Part shown: positions 9,329-17,442 of the stretch, in pieces
Layout: the number at the start of each line of letters is the position of its first letter
Position numbering within the stretch: position 1 is the first letter of the stretch
Origin: JAWSVE01 sp050633885
Lineage (GTDB): Bacteria; Pseudomonadota; Gammaproteobacteria; Pseudomonadales; Cellvibrionaceae
Length of the DNA: 64,000 nucleotides
Direction of reading: 5' to 3'
Assembly: GCA_050633885.1 (NCBI GenBank)
Contig: JBOEHK010000002.1
Span: 310,001 to 374,000 of the forward strand
Translations under genes and position numbers: made by a program
The notes under the pieces: model-generated
Told to the model about the DNA's origin: nothing
Seen by the model: only the letters and a program-made list of their open reading frames with translations
The model's database searches: none

Positions 9329-9562
9329 ATGAAAAAGCTTAAAGATGAAAAAGAATTAGTAAAAAAAGCAATTGCAGATGGCGTTAAATACGGTGAAGCA
9401 AGAGGCGTTGTTCAATTTGAGCCAACTGATTCCGCGAGTGAAAAAGTGGAATACATTTACCGTTTATTAGTGCATGACAAAGTTATCCAGCCTATTCCAG
9501 AGGATCAAATATCGCAAAAATCCATGCGACATAAGCTAGCCATCTGGGCATCTAAACATTAG
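9329..9562 (+). CDS. Small DUF5062-like protein
   Basis: A 77-residue charged, soluble protein. The pattern KDEKELVKKAI, then VKYGEARG, then EYIYRLLVHDKVIQPIPED and MRHKLAIWASKH matches my recollection of the DUF5062 family of small proteins from Vibrio and relatives. Function unknown. RBS AAGGG lies before the ATG. A strong hairpin follows. Confidence 0.7.
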   Translation: MKKLKDEKELVKKAIADGVKYGEARGVVQFEPTDSASEKVEYIYRLLVHDKVIQPIPEDQISQKSMRHKLAIWASKH

Positions 9563-9594
9563 CATCTTGTTTTTTCTTGCTGCGAAGAAAATAT

Positions 9595-9632
9595 AAAAAA
9601 GGTTATGTAAAATGATGACATAACCTTTTTTT
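9595..9632. terminator. Bidirectional terminator
   Basis: Arms AAAAAAGGTTATGT and ACATAACCTTTTTT form a 14-bp perfect stem with a 9-nt loop, between the convergent genes ending at 9562 and 9672. T-runs occur on both strands. Confidence 0.85.
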
Positions 9633-9671
9633 AAACACTATGGGGGTTGTTAAAAAACAATGTTTTTTCAG

Positions 9672-10817
9672 TTACTGTCCCATAACTCTACCGTCTCCTA
9701 GAATATGAGATTCACAGTCAACACCAACAGATGTGCAATTGAGAACAAAAGTTTCTGCGATTTCATTATCCCACCCTTCAAACCAATCTCCGTGTAAGCT
9801 GCTCCCAGGTGGAATGTTTGAAAACATATCGCTCGAGAGTTTGACACCATCGAAATCTTTTACAGCGTATACCGCGTGATAGGTAATTTTAGGAATGGCA
9901 ATTGGATGAGTGCTTGGGCAACTTCCGTTTGATGGGTATGCCATGTGCGATTTGTGGTCTGGTGAATCAAGATTCACACCATCCCAGCATTGAGGAAAAA
10001 CGATGGTTGCATCATAAAAATCATCGGATCCGCATTGTCCAAAAGGTATTCCTTGTTTTTCACCAATATAATTTTCTCTGCATCCCCAGTACGCGCCTTC
10101 TTGAGGTTCTGTAGCCATCATGTCACCGGCAATCATTCGAAGCCCACTTGGAAATGTTTGAATAGCAGAAGGTGGAAGGCTGTAACCACTTTTGTAATAG
10201 ACATCCATAAATTCAGGAACGAGCATGCTACCGTCTTCTCTCAATATGGCAGGTATCCAGTAGGCTGATCGATTCGCAATACCTCCTCGGCAGGTGCTAT
10301 TGCCAGTGTTCTTGATTGATTCAGCAGTGGAATTTGCATTTGCTAATGTATTGCCAAAGAATAAATGCAAGTGGGAACGTCCGGATTGTCCAGGATAAAT
10401 AATAGGGTCATCTTTTAGAGCGTGGCTGTAATCACAGCGTGTTCGAAATGCACCTGTGCCATCTCCACGATTGGGGTCGGGGAATTGACCTGTGTATCGG
10501 ACATCAAAAGTGGAGCTGCCCGGAGATCCTTTCGGATAATTACTTGCACTTTCAGTTGTGTTTCCATCACCATCATTGGTGTCTCCAGTGTCTCCAGTGT
10601 CTCCAGTGTCTCCAGTGTCTCCAGTGTCTCCAGTGTCTCCAGTGTCTCCAGTGTCATCAGTGTCACTGGTTTGGTCAGTTTCGGGATCACTACCTCCAGC
10701 AGGGCCTGTGTCTTGTTCGATTATTTCGTCTGTGACAACAAGATCATCATTTGACCCCTCTGGGCCACAGGCGGTAAGCAATAAGGTGAGTAGAATTGTT
10801 ATTATCAAGTGGTACAT
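9672..10817 (-). CDS. DUF1996-domain lipoprotein with repeat linker
   Basis: A 381-residue lipoprotein. Signal peptide MYHLIITILLTLLLTAC with lipobox LTAC; then an acidic Asp/Thr/Gly linker containing repeated DTG triplets; then a DUF1996 domain (about 130-375) with the typical FRTRCDYSHALKDDP, GQSGRSHLHLFFGN, YWIPAIL and CWDGVNLDSPDHKSHMAYP. Members are secreted and uncharacterised, often next to carbohydrate-active enzymes in fungi and bacteria. The ATG at 10817 has GGAGA at good spacing; the frame stays open upstream to 10901 without a plausible start. Conserved His and Cys residues suggest a metal site or disulfides, by inference. Confidence 0.8.
   Translation of the reverse strand: MYHLIITILLTLLLTACGPEGSNDDLVVTDEIIEQDTGPAGGSDPETDQTSDTDDTGDTGDTGDTGDTGDTGDTGDTGDTNDGDGNTTESASNYPKGSPGSSTFDVRYTGQFPDPNRGDGTGAFRTRCDYSHALKDDPIIYPGQSGRSHLHLFFGNTLANANSTAESIKNTGNSTCRGGIANRSAYWIPAILREDGSMLVPEFMDVYYKSGYSLPPSAIQTFPSGLRMIAGDMMATEPQEGAYWGCRENYIGEKQGIPFGQCGSDDFYDATIVFPQCWDGVNLDSPDHKSHMAYPSNGSCPSTHPIAIPKITYHAVYAVKDFDGVKLSSDMFSNIPPGSSLHGDWFEGWDNEIAETFVLNCTSVGVDCESHILGDGRVMGQ
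10582..10662. repeat. 9-bp tandem repeat coding the lipoprotein linker
   Basis: Eight perfect copies of TCTCCAGTG (10582-10653) followed by a degenerate copy, TCATCAGTG. On the coding (minus) strand each unit encodes Thr-Gly-Asp. The copy number is likely to vary by slippage without shifting the frame. Confidence 0.95.
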
Positions 10818-10975
10818 TATTTTCTCCGAGTACTTGTGTGTCTGGTAAGGTATTCTAACTAATGGGGCGCGATCAAACTGAGATGTATGCCTTACAAACA
10901 AATCAATAATTGATATTTAGTGTGATTTGAGCCCTAGTTAGCATTTTTAACTAATAAATTGAGTCGGTAGTGATT

Positions 10976-11467
10976 ATGAAAGATGAAATATCCCCCATTC
11001 TTAATCTTGACTAAATTACACACTATGAAGAGTTGGAGAATGGCAGTTTTCGAGAGAAATGTGCTGGGATAGGTGAGAAAATTGGCGCAAAGAAGCTAGG
11101 TTACAGCGTAGTGATTGTTGAGCCCGGCTTTAAAGTTTGTCCTTTTCATAATCATAGAATAAATGAAGAGATGTTTTTGATTCTTGAAGGAGAAGGGGCC
11201 TTGCGATTTGGAAATAGAGAGTATGGAATAAAACAGCACGATGTCATCGCTTGTCCTCCTGGGGGGCAAGAGGTGGCTCATCAAATTATCAATACGAGCG
11301 ATAACGATATTAAATATTTATGCGTGAGTACCAATGAGCCAGTAGATGTTTGTGAATACCCTGATTCACAAAAGGTAATGACGATGATCGGAGAGCAAGG
11401 TAATCGGAGCTTTCGCCATATCAGTCAGCTAGAGCATTCAGTAGAGTATTTTTGTGACGAAGAATAA
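10976..11467 (+). pseudogene. Cupin-domain protein interrupted by an in-frame stop
   Basis: From ATG 10976 the frame reads MKDEISPILNLD, then a TAA stop at 11012-11014, then ITHYEELENGSF and the rest of a cupin_2 protein without any shift. PILNLD followed by a short acidic stretch and then IGAKKLGY is the normal N-terminus of this family, so the stop sits inside the expected protein. The downstream part has the cupin motifs PFHNHRINEEMFLILEGEG and HDVIACPPGG with metal-ligand His and Glu. Restart is possible only at a TTG (11033) with GAAGAG abutting it, too close for a ribosome site. Either a recent nonsense mutation (GAA to TAA would suffice) or a sequencing error. Confidence 0.65.
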
Positions 11468-11580
11468 AGCAATTGAGAAAAAATAGAGTTGGGCTAATAA
11501 AATATTATTGCGCAAAAACTGTAAAGCATTGAGATGATTATTTACCCCAAAAAGATTTAGAGTAAATAATCATAGACAGA

Positions 11581-11967
11581 TTAACGATAACTCGGTTGAC
11601 CTCTGTAGAGTCCTTTTAGTTGTTTGCCGTCACGCCATTTTGGGTACAGCTTTCCGTTATGGTTCACCATTTCATCATTTGAAAAAATCTCTCCGTTGGC
11701 TTGCTTCTGAACGGGAAGAGTGACGATGTTTTCAAGTTCTTTGGGTTCTAGCCCTTTTAAAATCGTACCGGGACCAGCCATTGATATGAGCTTACTATAA
11801 GCTAACCCAAGTTCTTGGGAGTCTGTCATATCAACATATTCATGGAGCATCTGTAAAAATTCTGGATGCGAGAGCTTCAGTTTAATGCCTAGTTCATCCT
11901 TAACGACGTCAATGCATGCCTTTGCATATCGTATGGCTTGCGGATTTAACATCCAGGATTTATCCAT
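11581..11967 (-). CDS. Hypothetical protein
   Basis: A 128-residue soluble protein, not recognised. The first two thirds look alpha-helical (AIRYAKACIDVVKDELG; HPEFLQMLHEYVDM); the end is basic and short-stranded (HNGKLYPKWRDGKQLKGLYRGQP). No signal peptide or membrane segment. It stands alone, convergent with the cupin remnant. Codon use is like its neighbours, so it is likely a real gene. Confidence 0.6.
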   Translation of the reverse strand: MDKSWMLNPQAIRYAKACIDVVKDELGIKLKLSHPEFLQMLHEYVDMTDSQELGLAYSKLISMAGPGTILKGLEPKELENIVTLPVQKQANGEIFSNDEMVNHNGKLYPKWRDGKQLKGLYRGQPSYR

Positions 11968-12465
11968 GTCATGTTACCTATAGTAAAGTCAGTGAAAAAT
12001 TAGGGATGATTATATGCTTTCATTGGTGTCATGTTCCAAGTAAAAATATACTGTATAAAAGTGCTGATTCATGAAATTAAATTAAAATCGATGCACCAAG
12101 TAAACGCAAAAGACACAAAAAGAAGACATCAAATACCTACCTATTTACTATAGGCAGTTCTTGTGCCAAAAAATGTGAACTGGTGCGCTCAAGAGATAAA
12201 GAATAAAAATTCATTAGTTTTTTTAGCGATAACTTTGGCAAAAGCTATTATCAAATAATTTTTTTCTTTTTTGTGACAATAAAAAGAAAATTTTAATGCC
12301 TATTAACTATTTTCAATAGTTTGTAACAGTTACATCATGGAATGCTGACAAAATAAAGATCTATTTTGGTGCTTGAGTGCTCGAAAATAAAAATTGAAGT
12401 CATATTGACGCGATCAGAGGCCATGAAAAAACGACGTGGTGAGTATGCTGGGAGAGTGCTTAGCT
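11968..12465. other. AT-rich intergenic region, nothing recognised
   Basis: About 500 bp of AT-rich sequence upstream of the hypothetical gene and downstream of ovoB. I see no RNA gene, long inverted repeat or convincing ORF. A short plus-strand frame at 12366-12587 overlaps the 3' end of ovoB antisense and is not credible. Confidence 0.5.
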
Positions 12466-13626
12466 TTATGAAGAGAGAGAAAAATTCGAAAATTTTTCCC
12501 AGACGTCTGCAAAGTTTTTTTGCCCAAAGCCTATTCGAAAATGTTGTTGGAGATTGCTGCTGTTCGAGAAACACCGGCCAGGAATAATCATAATTCCCGT
12601 GTTCTGAATGAGTTTGTCTGCATAGCTATCAATGTCAGCTTCTTGAGAGGTGGAGGGAAAAGCAACACTTCCCGCTTCAGGCATGATCCAATGGAAGTGT
12701 TTGAGTGTGGTGGAGTTCGCATTAAGTAATTGAATATGTTTATTCAATAGCGTGCGATTGGCATTTAAAAGTTTTTGGGAATTTAATAATACTATTTTTG
12801 CAATCCATTCATCAGCACGGCTCGTGCAAATAGATAAAGAGCGTTTTATTTGTATGATTTTTTCTAGTAATGATATGTCTTGGCAAGCAACCCAACCTAT
12901 ACGAATACCTCCCAAGCCAAACGGTTTTCCAATAGAGCCTAAACTTACGCCTTTTTTATAAAGAGATGCAATGGGTACTAGCTGCTTGTCAGGGTTGTGC
13001 TCTAAGCCGCGAAATACTTCATCGCTTATCAACCAAGCATTTTGATCGTGACAGCAATTGATCAGACTATCCTGCGTCTTTGTATCGATCATGCATCCTG
13101 TGGGATTGTGTGGGAAGTTAATGATTAATTGTTTAAATCCAGTGTTTGCTGTACTCAATAAAGTATCAAGTGGTAGAGACCAGCGAGAAGATTCATGGGT
13201 TGTGTGTATCGGCGATTCTGATATGGGCGAAATATACAAAGCAATTTTTGATATTCTTGCACCCATAGATTCTGGTAGTTTGCATAAAGGCTCGTAAGCA
13301 GGATCAATAGTAATAACATGATCATTAGGGTTAGTGGTGGATTGAAGCGTACAAAATAAGGCCTCCTGTGTTCCGCAAAAAGTAACGATATGTTTTGCAG
13401 ATAAACCAGGATACTGCTTGGCGATTAAATCGCGAAGTTCTGCGTCGCCCTTTTCATCAGCGTAAGTAAGCGATAAATTGTTCCAGTCGGATCGTTCTTT
13501 TTCATTGGCGAGTGAAAAAATATCGCTCATTGATAGTGGCGATAACCCAGCGGTACACATACGGTATTGTGCTTTCGCATTATAGTGCGCTTGAAATTTG
13601 TTGAGTTCATATTCTGGAAAAATCAT
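12466..13626 (-). CDS. ovoB: PLP-dependent 5-histidylcysteine sulfoxide lyase (OvoB candidate)
   Basis: A 386-residue fold-type I PLP enzyme of the class I/II aminotransferase family. Visible motifs are TFCGTQEALFCTL (phosphate-binding loop region), NFPHNPTGCMID, LISDEVFRGLEH and SLGSIGKPFGLGGIRIGW, with the PLP Lys in SIGK. It follows ovoA by 32 bp on the same strand. In ovothiol biosynthesis OvoA makes 5-histidylcysteine sulfoxide and a PLP lyase, OvoB, cleaves the C-S bond to give 5-thiohistidine. Sequence alone says only aminotransferase-like; the assignment to OvoB rests on the operon. Confidence 0.75.
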   Translation of the reverse strand: MIFPEYELNKFQAHYNAKAQYRMCTAGLSPLSMSDIFSLANEKERSDWNNLSLTYADEKGDAELRDLIAKQYPGLSAKHIVTFCGTQEALFCTLQSTTNPNDHVITIDPAYEPLCKLPESMGARISKIALYISPISESPIHTTHESSRWSLPLDTLLSTANTGFKQLIINFPHNPTGCMIDTKTQDSLINCCHDQNAWLISDEVFRGLEHNPDKQLVPIASLYKKGVSLGSIGKPFGLGGIRIGWVACQDISLLEKIIQIKRSLSICTSRADEWIAKIVLLNSQKLLNANRTLLNKHIQLLNANSTTLKHFHWIMPEAGSVAFPSTSQEADIDSYADKLIQNTGIMIIPGRCFSNSSNLQQHFRIGFGQKNFADVWEKFSNFSLSS

Positions 13627-13658
13627 ATCAAGCGCTCTATTTACAAAGATAAAAACCG

Positions 13659-15848
13659 TTAACTCATTTTTTGCCAGACAGTCATTTGAGAATTTGTATG
13701 TTGAAACTTTCTGGCTGTTTCACGAATGACAAAGGGAACGTCGATGGAGTCATCGATTAGTGTGAAGTTTTTCCCAAGAATATCTTTTAAACCATCGAGG
13801 GTTGTATAATTTTCTCCATCCCTTTTGTAGCCGCCGATCCATTTTTCTTTGGGTGTGAATTCTTCTAGCCATGTATAGGGTGACGTCAAAATTAATAAAC
13901 CGTTATCCTCAAGGCGTTCGTGAATGGACGCTAAAAACTTTTCTGGCTCATAGAGCCGATCTATTAAATTACCTGCAAAGATAAGATTATAATGTTTGAA
14001 TTTTTCGTTGAGATTGCAGGCGTCACCTTGTAAGAAATGGCATCGCTTAGCATTTTTGTCTAGTTTAAGATCGGAGAGTCGAGTCTCATAGAAACTAAAG
14101 ATCTCACCTTCATCTCGAGTTGTATAGCGCTTGAGCCCATTTTTTTGGAGTTCGGCAGCAGCTGAAATAAAACGAGCAGAAAAATCTAGCGCGTCGACAT
14201 GTGAAAATAAATTTGCCAGTTCAAAGCTTGATCGGCCAACAGCGCAACCCAAATCTAAGGCACGATTAAATTGCGTATCCTTATTTAAATGTTTTTTCGA
14301 ATAATCAATACAGTGTTGCGCACAAGCTTTAGCAAAATTAGGCACGTCATAATATTCCTTGCCGTAGTGAAATTCTAAATACTGAGAAACCTGTTCATCG
14401 GTTTCATAAGGATTGGTGGTTGTATCTATGTCTGAATCACTTTCCACGTATCGAAACCCCGCATGTTGAAAAAAGTGGCGCCGAAACGCATAACGAGAAT
14501 CTTTTATTGCATAATTCCCTGTTGAAAAATAACTGCCCCCTTTTATAAGATTGTGCTTTCCATCGAAAGTAGGCGTCGAAAAATCATCGTAAACTGGATG
14601 AATGTCAAAACCGGGCAAGCCATCAATGGGTGTTTCTGTCCATTGCCATACATTGCCTATCACGTCATAAAAAATACTGCCATTTTCAAATTCCGTTTTA
14701 TAGGTGTCGATAGGACAAGCTGATGCGCCATGCTCTAAATTTATATTGCCGGGGGCCAGTTTCCAAAAGGGCTGATCTGTTTTGATTTCATTACGAAGGC
14801 AATACCACTCGGCTTCTGTGGGTAGACGAATTTTTTTACCGGTTTGACGTTTTTTCCATTCACAAAAAGCTTTTGCTTCTAAATAATTGACATCGACCGG
14901 CCAATCCCAAGGCATAGGAATAATCTGGGTCATTGTTCGATAATGAAATTGCTCTCCTTTCTTGATCCAAAAAGTAGGATGTTCTGCGTGAGAAAATTCT
15001 ACCCAAGCCCATCCTTCTTTATTCCATAAGGATCGATCTTGATAGCCATCGTCTTGGATAAATTCTAAGAATTCATGATTGCTAACTAGGTATTGGCTTG
15101 CTTTAAAATCTTTAACCGATGTGGTGAGGTCGCCGTATTCATTATCCCATCCATAAAGCGGATTATCTTTTGTTTTGTTTTGATGAATGGTTTGACCATC
15201 AACAGGAAGTAGAAAGTTAACCGCAGGGGCCCCCGTTGTTGTATGGTCTAAAAAAAGAGGTGAACTTTGAACGTATTGGATGGGAAGCTGGCGAATAAGA
15301 ACGGAAGAAGTTTCGAGGTGAATGCGTTCGTGTTCTATGCCCATCATAACGATCCAAAGTGGATCGTCCCATGTGATTGGTAACGTTATCGGGGCTGTTT
15401 GAATAAATTCGTCAACAATGGAGCGAACGTGATTTCGGTATTGTTTGACTTGCTGTGGTGTTGGCCAGTCATAATGATTCTCGTCTAGATCATCCCACGA
15501 CATCTCATCAACACCGATAGCAACCATCGATTCCAAAGTGGCATCAAGCCTTTCTGGTATTAATTTTGCGACATGAAGCTTGTTGATATAAAAAACTGCC
15601 GTGTGACCGTAATAAAAAATTAATGGGTGCCGTAATGGCGTACCACGTTGATAGTAGGATTCGTCACTGACTAAACAATCAAAAAGACGTTCATATAAAG
15701 TAAATGTTTTATGAAAATAGTTGCGAATTTCTTGCCGTTTTTTTTCGGGATCCCCATCGGACAATAGAATCGTTTTTGTGATAAGTAATTGACTATCAGA
15801 AAAATGAAATGCAGAGTCGGTATGCTTTATGTTCGCTGTATGATTCAT
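13659..15848 (-). CDS. ovoA: 5-histidylcysteine sulfoxide synthase / methyltransferase OvoA
   Basis: A 729-residue three-part enzyme. An N-terminal DinB-like domain (RNYFHKTFTLYERLF; HPLIFYYGHTAVFY) carries the iron-ligand motif HX3HXE at His173, His177 and Glu179. A middle FGE-sulfatase (formylglycine-generating-like) domain follows (KIRLPTEAEWYCLR; VIGNVWQWTETP; LIKGGSYFSTGN; RYAFRRHF). The C-terminal SAM-dependent methyltransferase has ALDLGCAVGRSSFELA. This combination is diagnostic of OvoA, which oxidatively couples cysteine to C5 of histidine and later N-methylates 5-thiohistidine to ovothiol A. Full length; cytoplasmic. The DinB-FGE part alone would look like EgtB, but the fused methyltransferase and the PLP enzyme next door favour OvoA. 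Confidence 0.92.
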   Translation of the reverse strand: MNHTANIKHTDSAFHFSDSQLLITKTILLSDGDPEKKRQEIRNYFHKTFTLYERLFDCLVSDESYYQRGTPLRHPLIFYYGHTAVFYINKLHVAKLIPERLDATLESMVAIGVDEMSWDDLDENHYDWPTPQQVKQYRNHVRSIVDEFIQTAPITLPITWDDPLWIVMMGIEHERIHLETSSVLIRQLPIQYVQSSPLFLDHTTTGAPAVNFLLPVDGQTIHQNKTKDNPLYGWDNEYGDLTTSVKDFKASQYLVSNHEFLEFIQDDGYQDRSLWNKEGWAWVEFSHAEHPTFWIKKGEQFHYRTMTQIIPMPWDWPVDVNYLEAKAFCEWKKRQTGKKIRLPTEAEWYCLRNEIKTDQPFWKLAPGNINLEHGASACPIDTYKTEFENGSIFYDVIGNVWQWTETPIDGLPGFDIHPVYDDFSTPTFDGKHNLIKGGSYFSTGNYAIKDSRYAFRRHFFQHAGFRYVESDSDIDTTTNPYETDEQVSQYLEFHYGKEYYDVPNFAKACAQHCIDYSKKHLNKDTQFNRALDLGCAVGRSSFELANLFSHVDALDFSARFISAAAELQKNGLKRYTTRDEGEIFSFYETRLSDLKLDKNAKRCHFLQGDACNLNEKFKHYNLIFAGNLIDRLYEPEKFLASIHERLEDNGLLILTSPYTWLEEFTPKEKWIGGYKRDGENYTTLDGLKDILGKNFTLIDDSIDVPFVIRETARKFQHTNSQMTVWQKMS

Positions 15849-16099
15849 AACATTGTGATCAATAAAAAGTGAGATGGCCTATTAATGGTGTAGATGAACA
15901 ATGACTATCGTTGCATTTATATTGCAACGATAGAGTTCAGTTCGTTGTTAAGTTGGGTTCTTTAGTTTTAGTGAGTTATCCCTATACGAATATAAATGGG
16001 AAAAAGATTCATAAATATTGTGTGTTACAATGATCCGCTAAATTCTATCAAATTTGTGTGCTCTTTTTGTCATTGATCGTGTCATCCTAAGAGATATCT

Positions 16100-17329
16100 A
16101 TGTCATCTTCTAGTGTTTCATCCTCTAGAGACAATCATCCTAGTGCTTCTTTTATTTTATTACTTGGTTTTTTAGTCGGATTGTCACCATTTGCTATCGA
16201 CATGTATTTGTCGAGTTTTCTAGCAATTGAAGCCGATTTAATGGCGTCTGAGTACGCTGTTGAAAGTTCTGTTGGCGTTTATTTGATTTTTTTTGCTATC
16301 CCCCAATTATTTTTTGGTCCGTTATCGGATGCCTATGGACGGCGGTTTGCTATTTTTTGTGGTCTCGGTTGTTATGTTCTTGGGGCTCTCTTGTGTGCAA
16401 CAGCGCAAAGCATAGAGGTGTTTTTGTTGGCCCGTGCGCTACAGGGTACAGGGTCTGCTGCAATTTCAGTGACGGTTCCTGCGATCGTTAAAGATAAATT
16501 TAGTGGTGCTGTTTATACCCGCACAGTCGGTTTTATCATGATGGTGATGTCAATTGCGCCATTAATTGCTCCTATGGCTGGAACTGTTGTCTTTTACTTT
16601 GGCGGTTGGCGCAGTATTTTTTATGTATTGGTTGTTTTGTCTGTGGTATGTGCGCTTCTGTTTAATGTCATTATTTCAGAATCGTCTGCATCCGAATCAC
16701 GGACACCGCTCAACCTTAAGAATCTTTTTAAAAACTATTCTATGTTGTTTTCTGACCGCTATTGTCTTGGTTTAGCAATGTGTGTTGGTTTTATGTTGTC
16801 GGGTTTGATGGCATTTATTACGGGTTCTCCTTTTTTATTTATGGGTGATTATGGCATTAGCCAATTGAGCTATAGCGTACTGTTTGGTGTGAATGTTGCC
16901 GCAATGATGGTGTTCACGTATGTGAATAATCGCCTGATCCATAGAGTGAGTAATGAGCATCTATTAAGAGCAGCTGTTGTCTCTGTTGTAGTGGCGAGCC
17001 TATACCTCTTCGGGCTGGGGCTTTGGGAGTCGATGGGTCATCGATTGTCCCTTGTGGCTATTATTATTGGCTGTATTTTGTATATCGCCAATTTGGGGAT
17101 GATTACTGCGAATATTCAAGTGATATTGTTATCTCGTTTCTCACATATTTCAGGCTCTGTCTCAGCTGTCGTAGGGACTATACGATTTGGCATTGGCTCA
17201 CTGGGTGGTTTTGCCTACAGCTATCTGTCAGTTGCCTATAGCTTGTCGTTACCAGCAGTTATGGCGCTATGCGGTCTCTGTGTGCTTTTTTCGTTTCTAT
17301 TTGCGGGAAAACCTAAGATCCCTACGTAG
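16100..17329 (+). CDS. MFS exporter, Bcr/CflA family
   Basis: A 409-residue inner-membrane protein with about 12 hydrophobic segments. The Bcr/CflA drug:H+ antiporter signatures are present: SPFAIDMYLSSFLAIE in TM1, PLSDAYGRRFAIFCG in the TM2-3 loop, and RALQGTGSAAISVTVPAIVKD in TM4. Likely exports small molecules. It is divergent from ovoA across 250 bp; export of sulfur compounds is conceivable (Bcr-type pumps can export cysteine) but this is inference. Confidence 0.88.
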   Translation: MSSSSVSSSRDNHPSASFILLLGFLVGLSPFAIDMYLSSFLAIEADLMASEYAVESSVGVYLIFFAIPQLFFGPLSDAYGRRFAIFCGLGCYVLGALLCATAQSIEVFLLARALQGTGSAAISVTVPAIVKDKFSGAVYTRTVGFIMMVMSIAPLIAPMAGTVVFYFGGWRSIFYVLVVLSVVCALLFNVIISESSASESRTPLNLKNLFKNYSMLFSDRYCLGLAMCVGFMLSGLMAFITGSPFLFMGDYGISQLSYSVLFGVNVAAMMVFTYVNNRLIHRVSNEHLLRAAVVSVVVASLYLFGLGLWESMGHRLSLVAIIIGCILYIANLGMITANIQVILLSRFSHISGSVSAVVGTIRFGIGSLGGFAYSYLSVAYSLSLPAVMALCGLCVLFSFLFAGKPKIPT

Positions 17330-17442
17330 AGTGCGGTTGAGCTAATCAATATATTCTCGCTCAACTGCCAACCTATTCAGCTTCTATTCAGTTAACTTCT
17401 GTTCTAATACCCTACATGGTCCCAAATTGCGGGGTATAGATC

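Noticed and set aside
10582..10662. Possible CRISPR array
   Set aside because: Units are contiguous 9-mers without spacers and lie inside a coding frame.
10422..10848. Plus-strand ORFs with Ser-Pro-Val or Gln-Cys-Leu repeats
   Set aside because: They are antisense readings of the 9-bp repeat array in the DUF1996 lipoprotein gene.
12366..12587. 73-codon plus-strand ORF
   Set aside because: Mostly antisense to the 3' end of ovoB, no recognisable motif or ribosome site.
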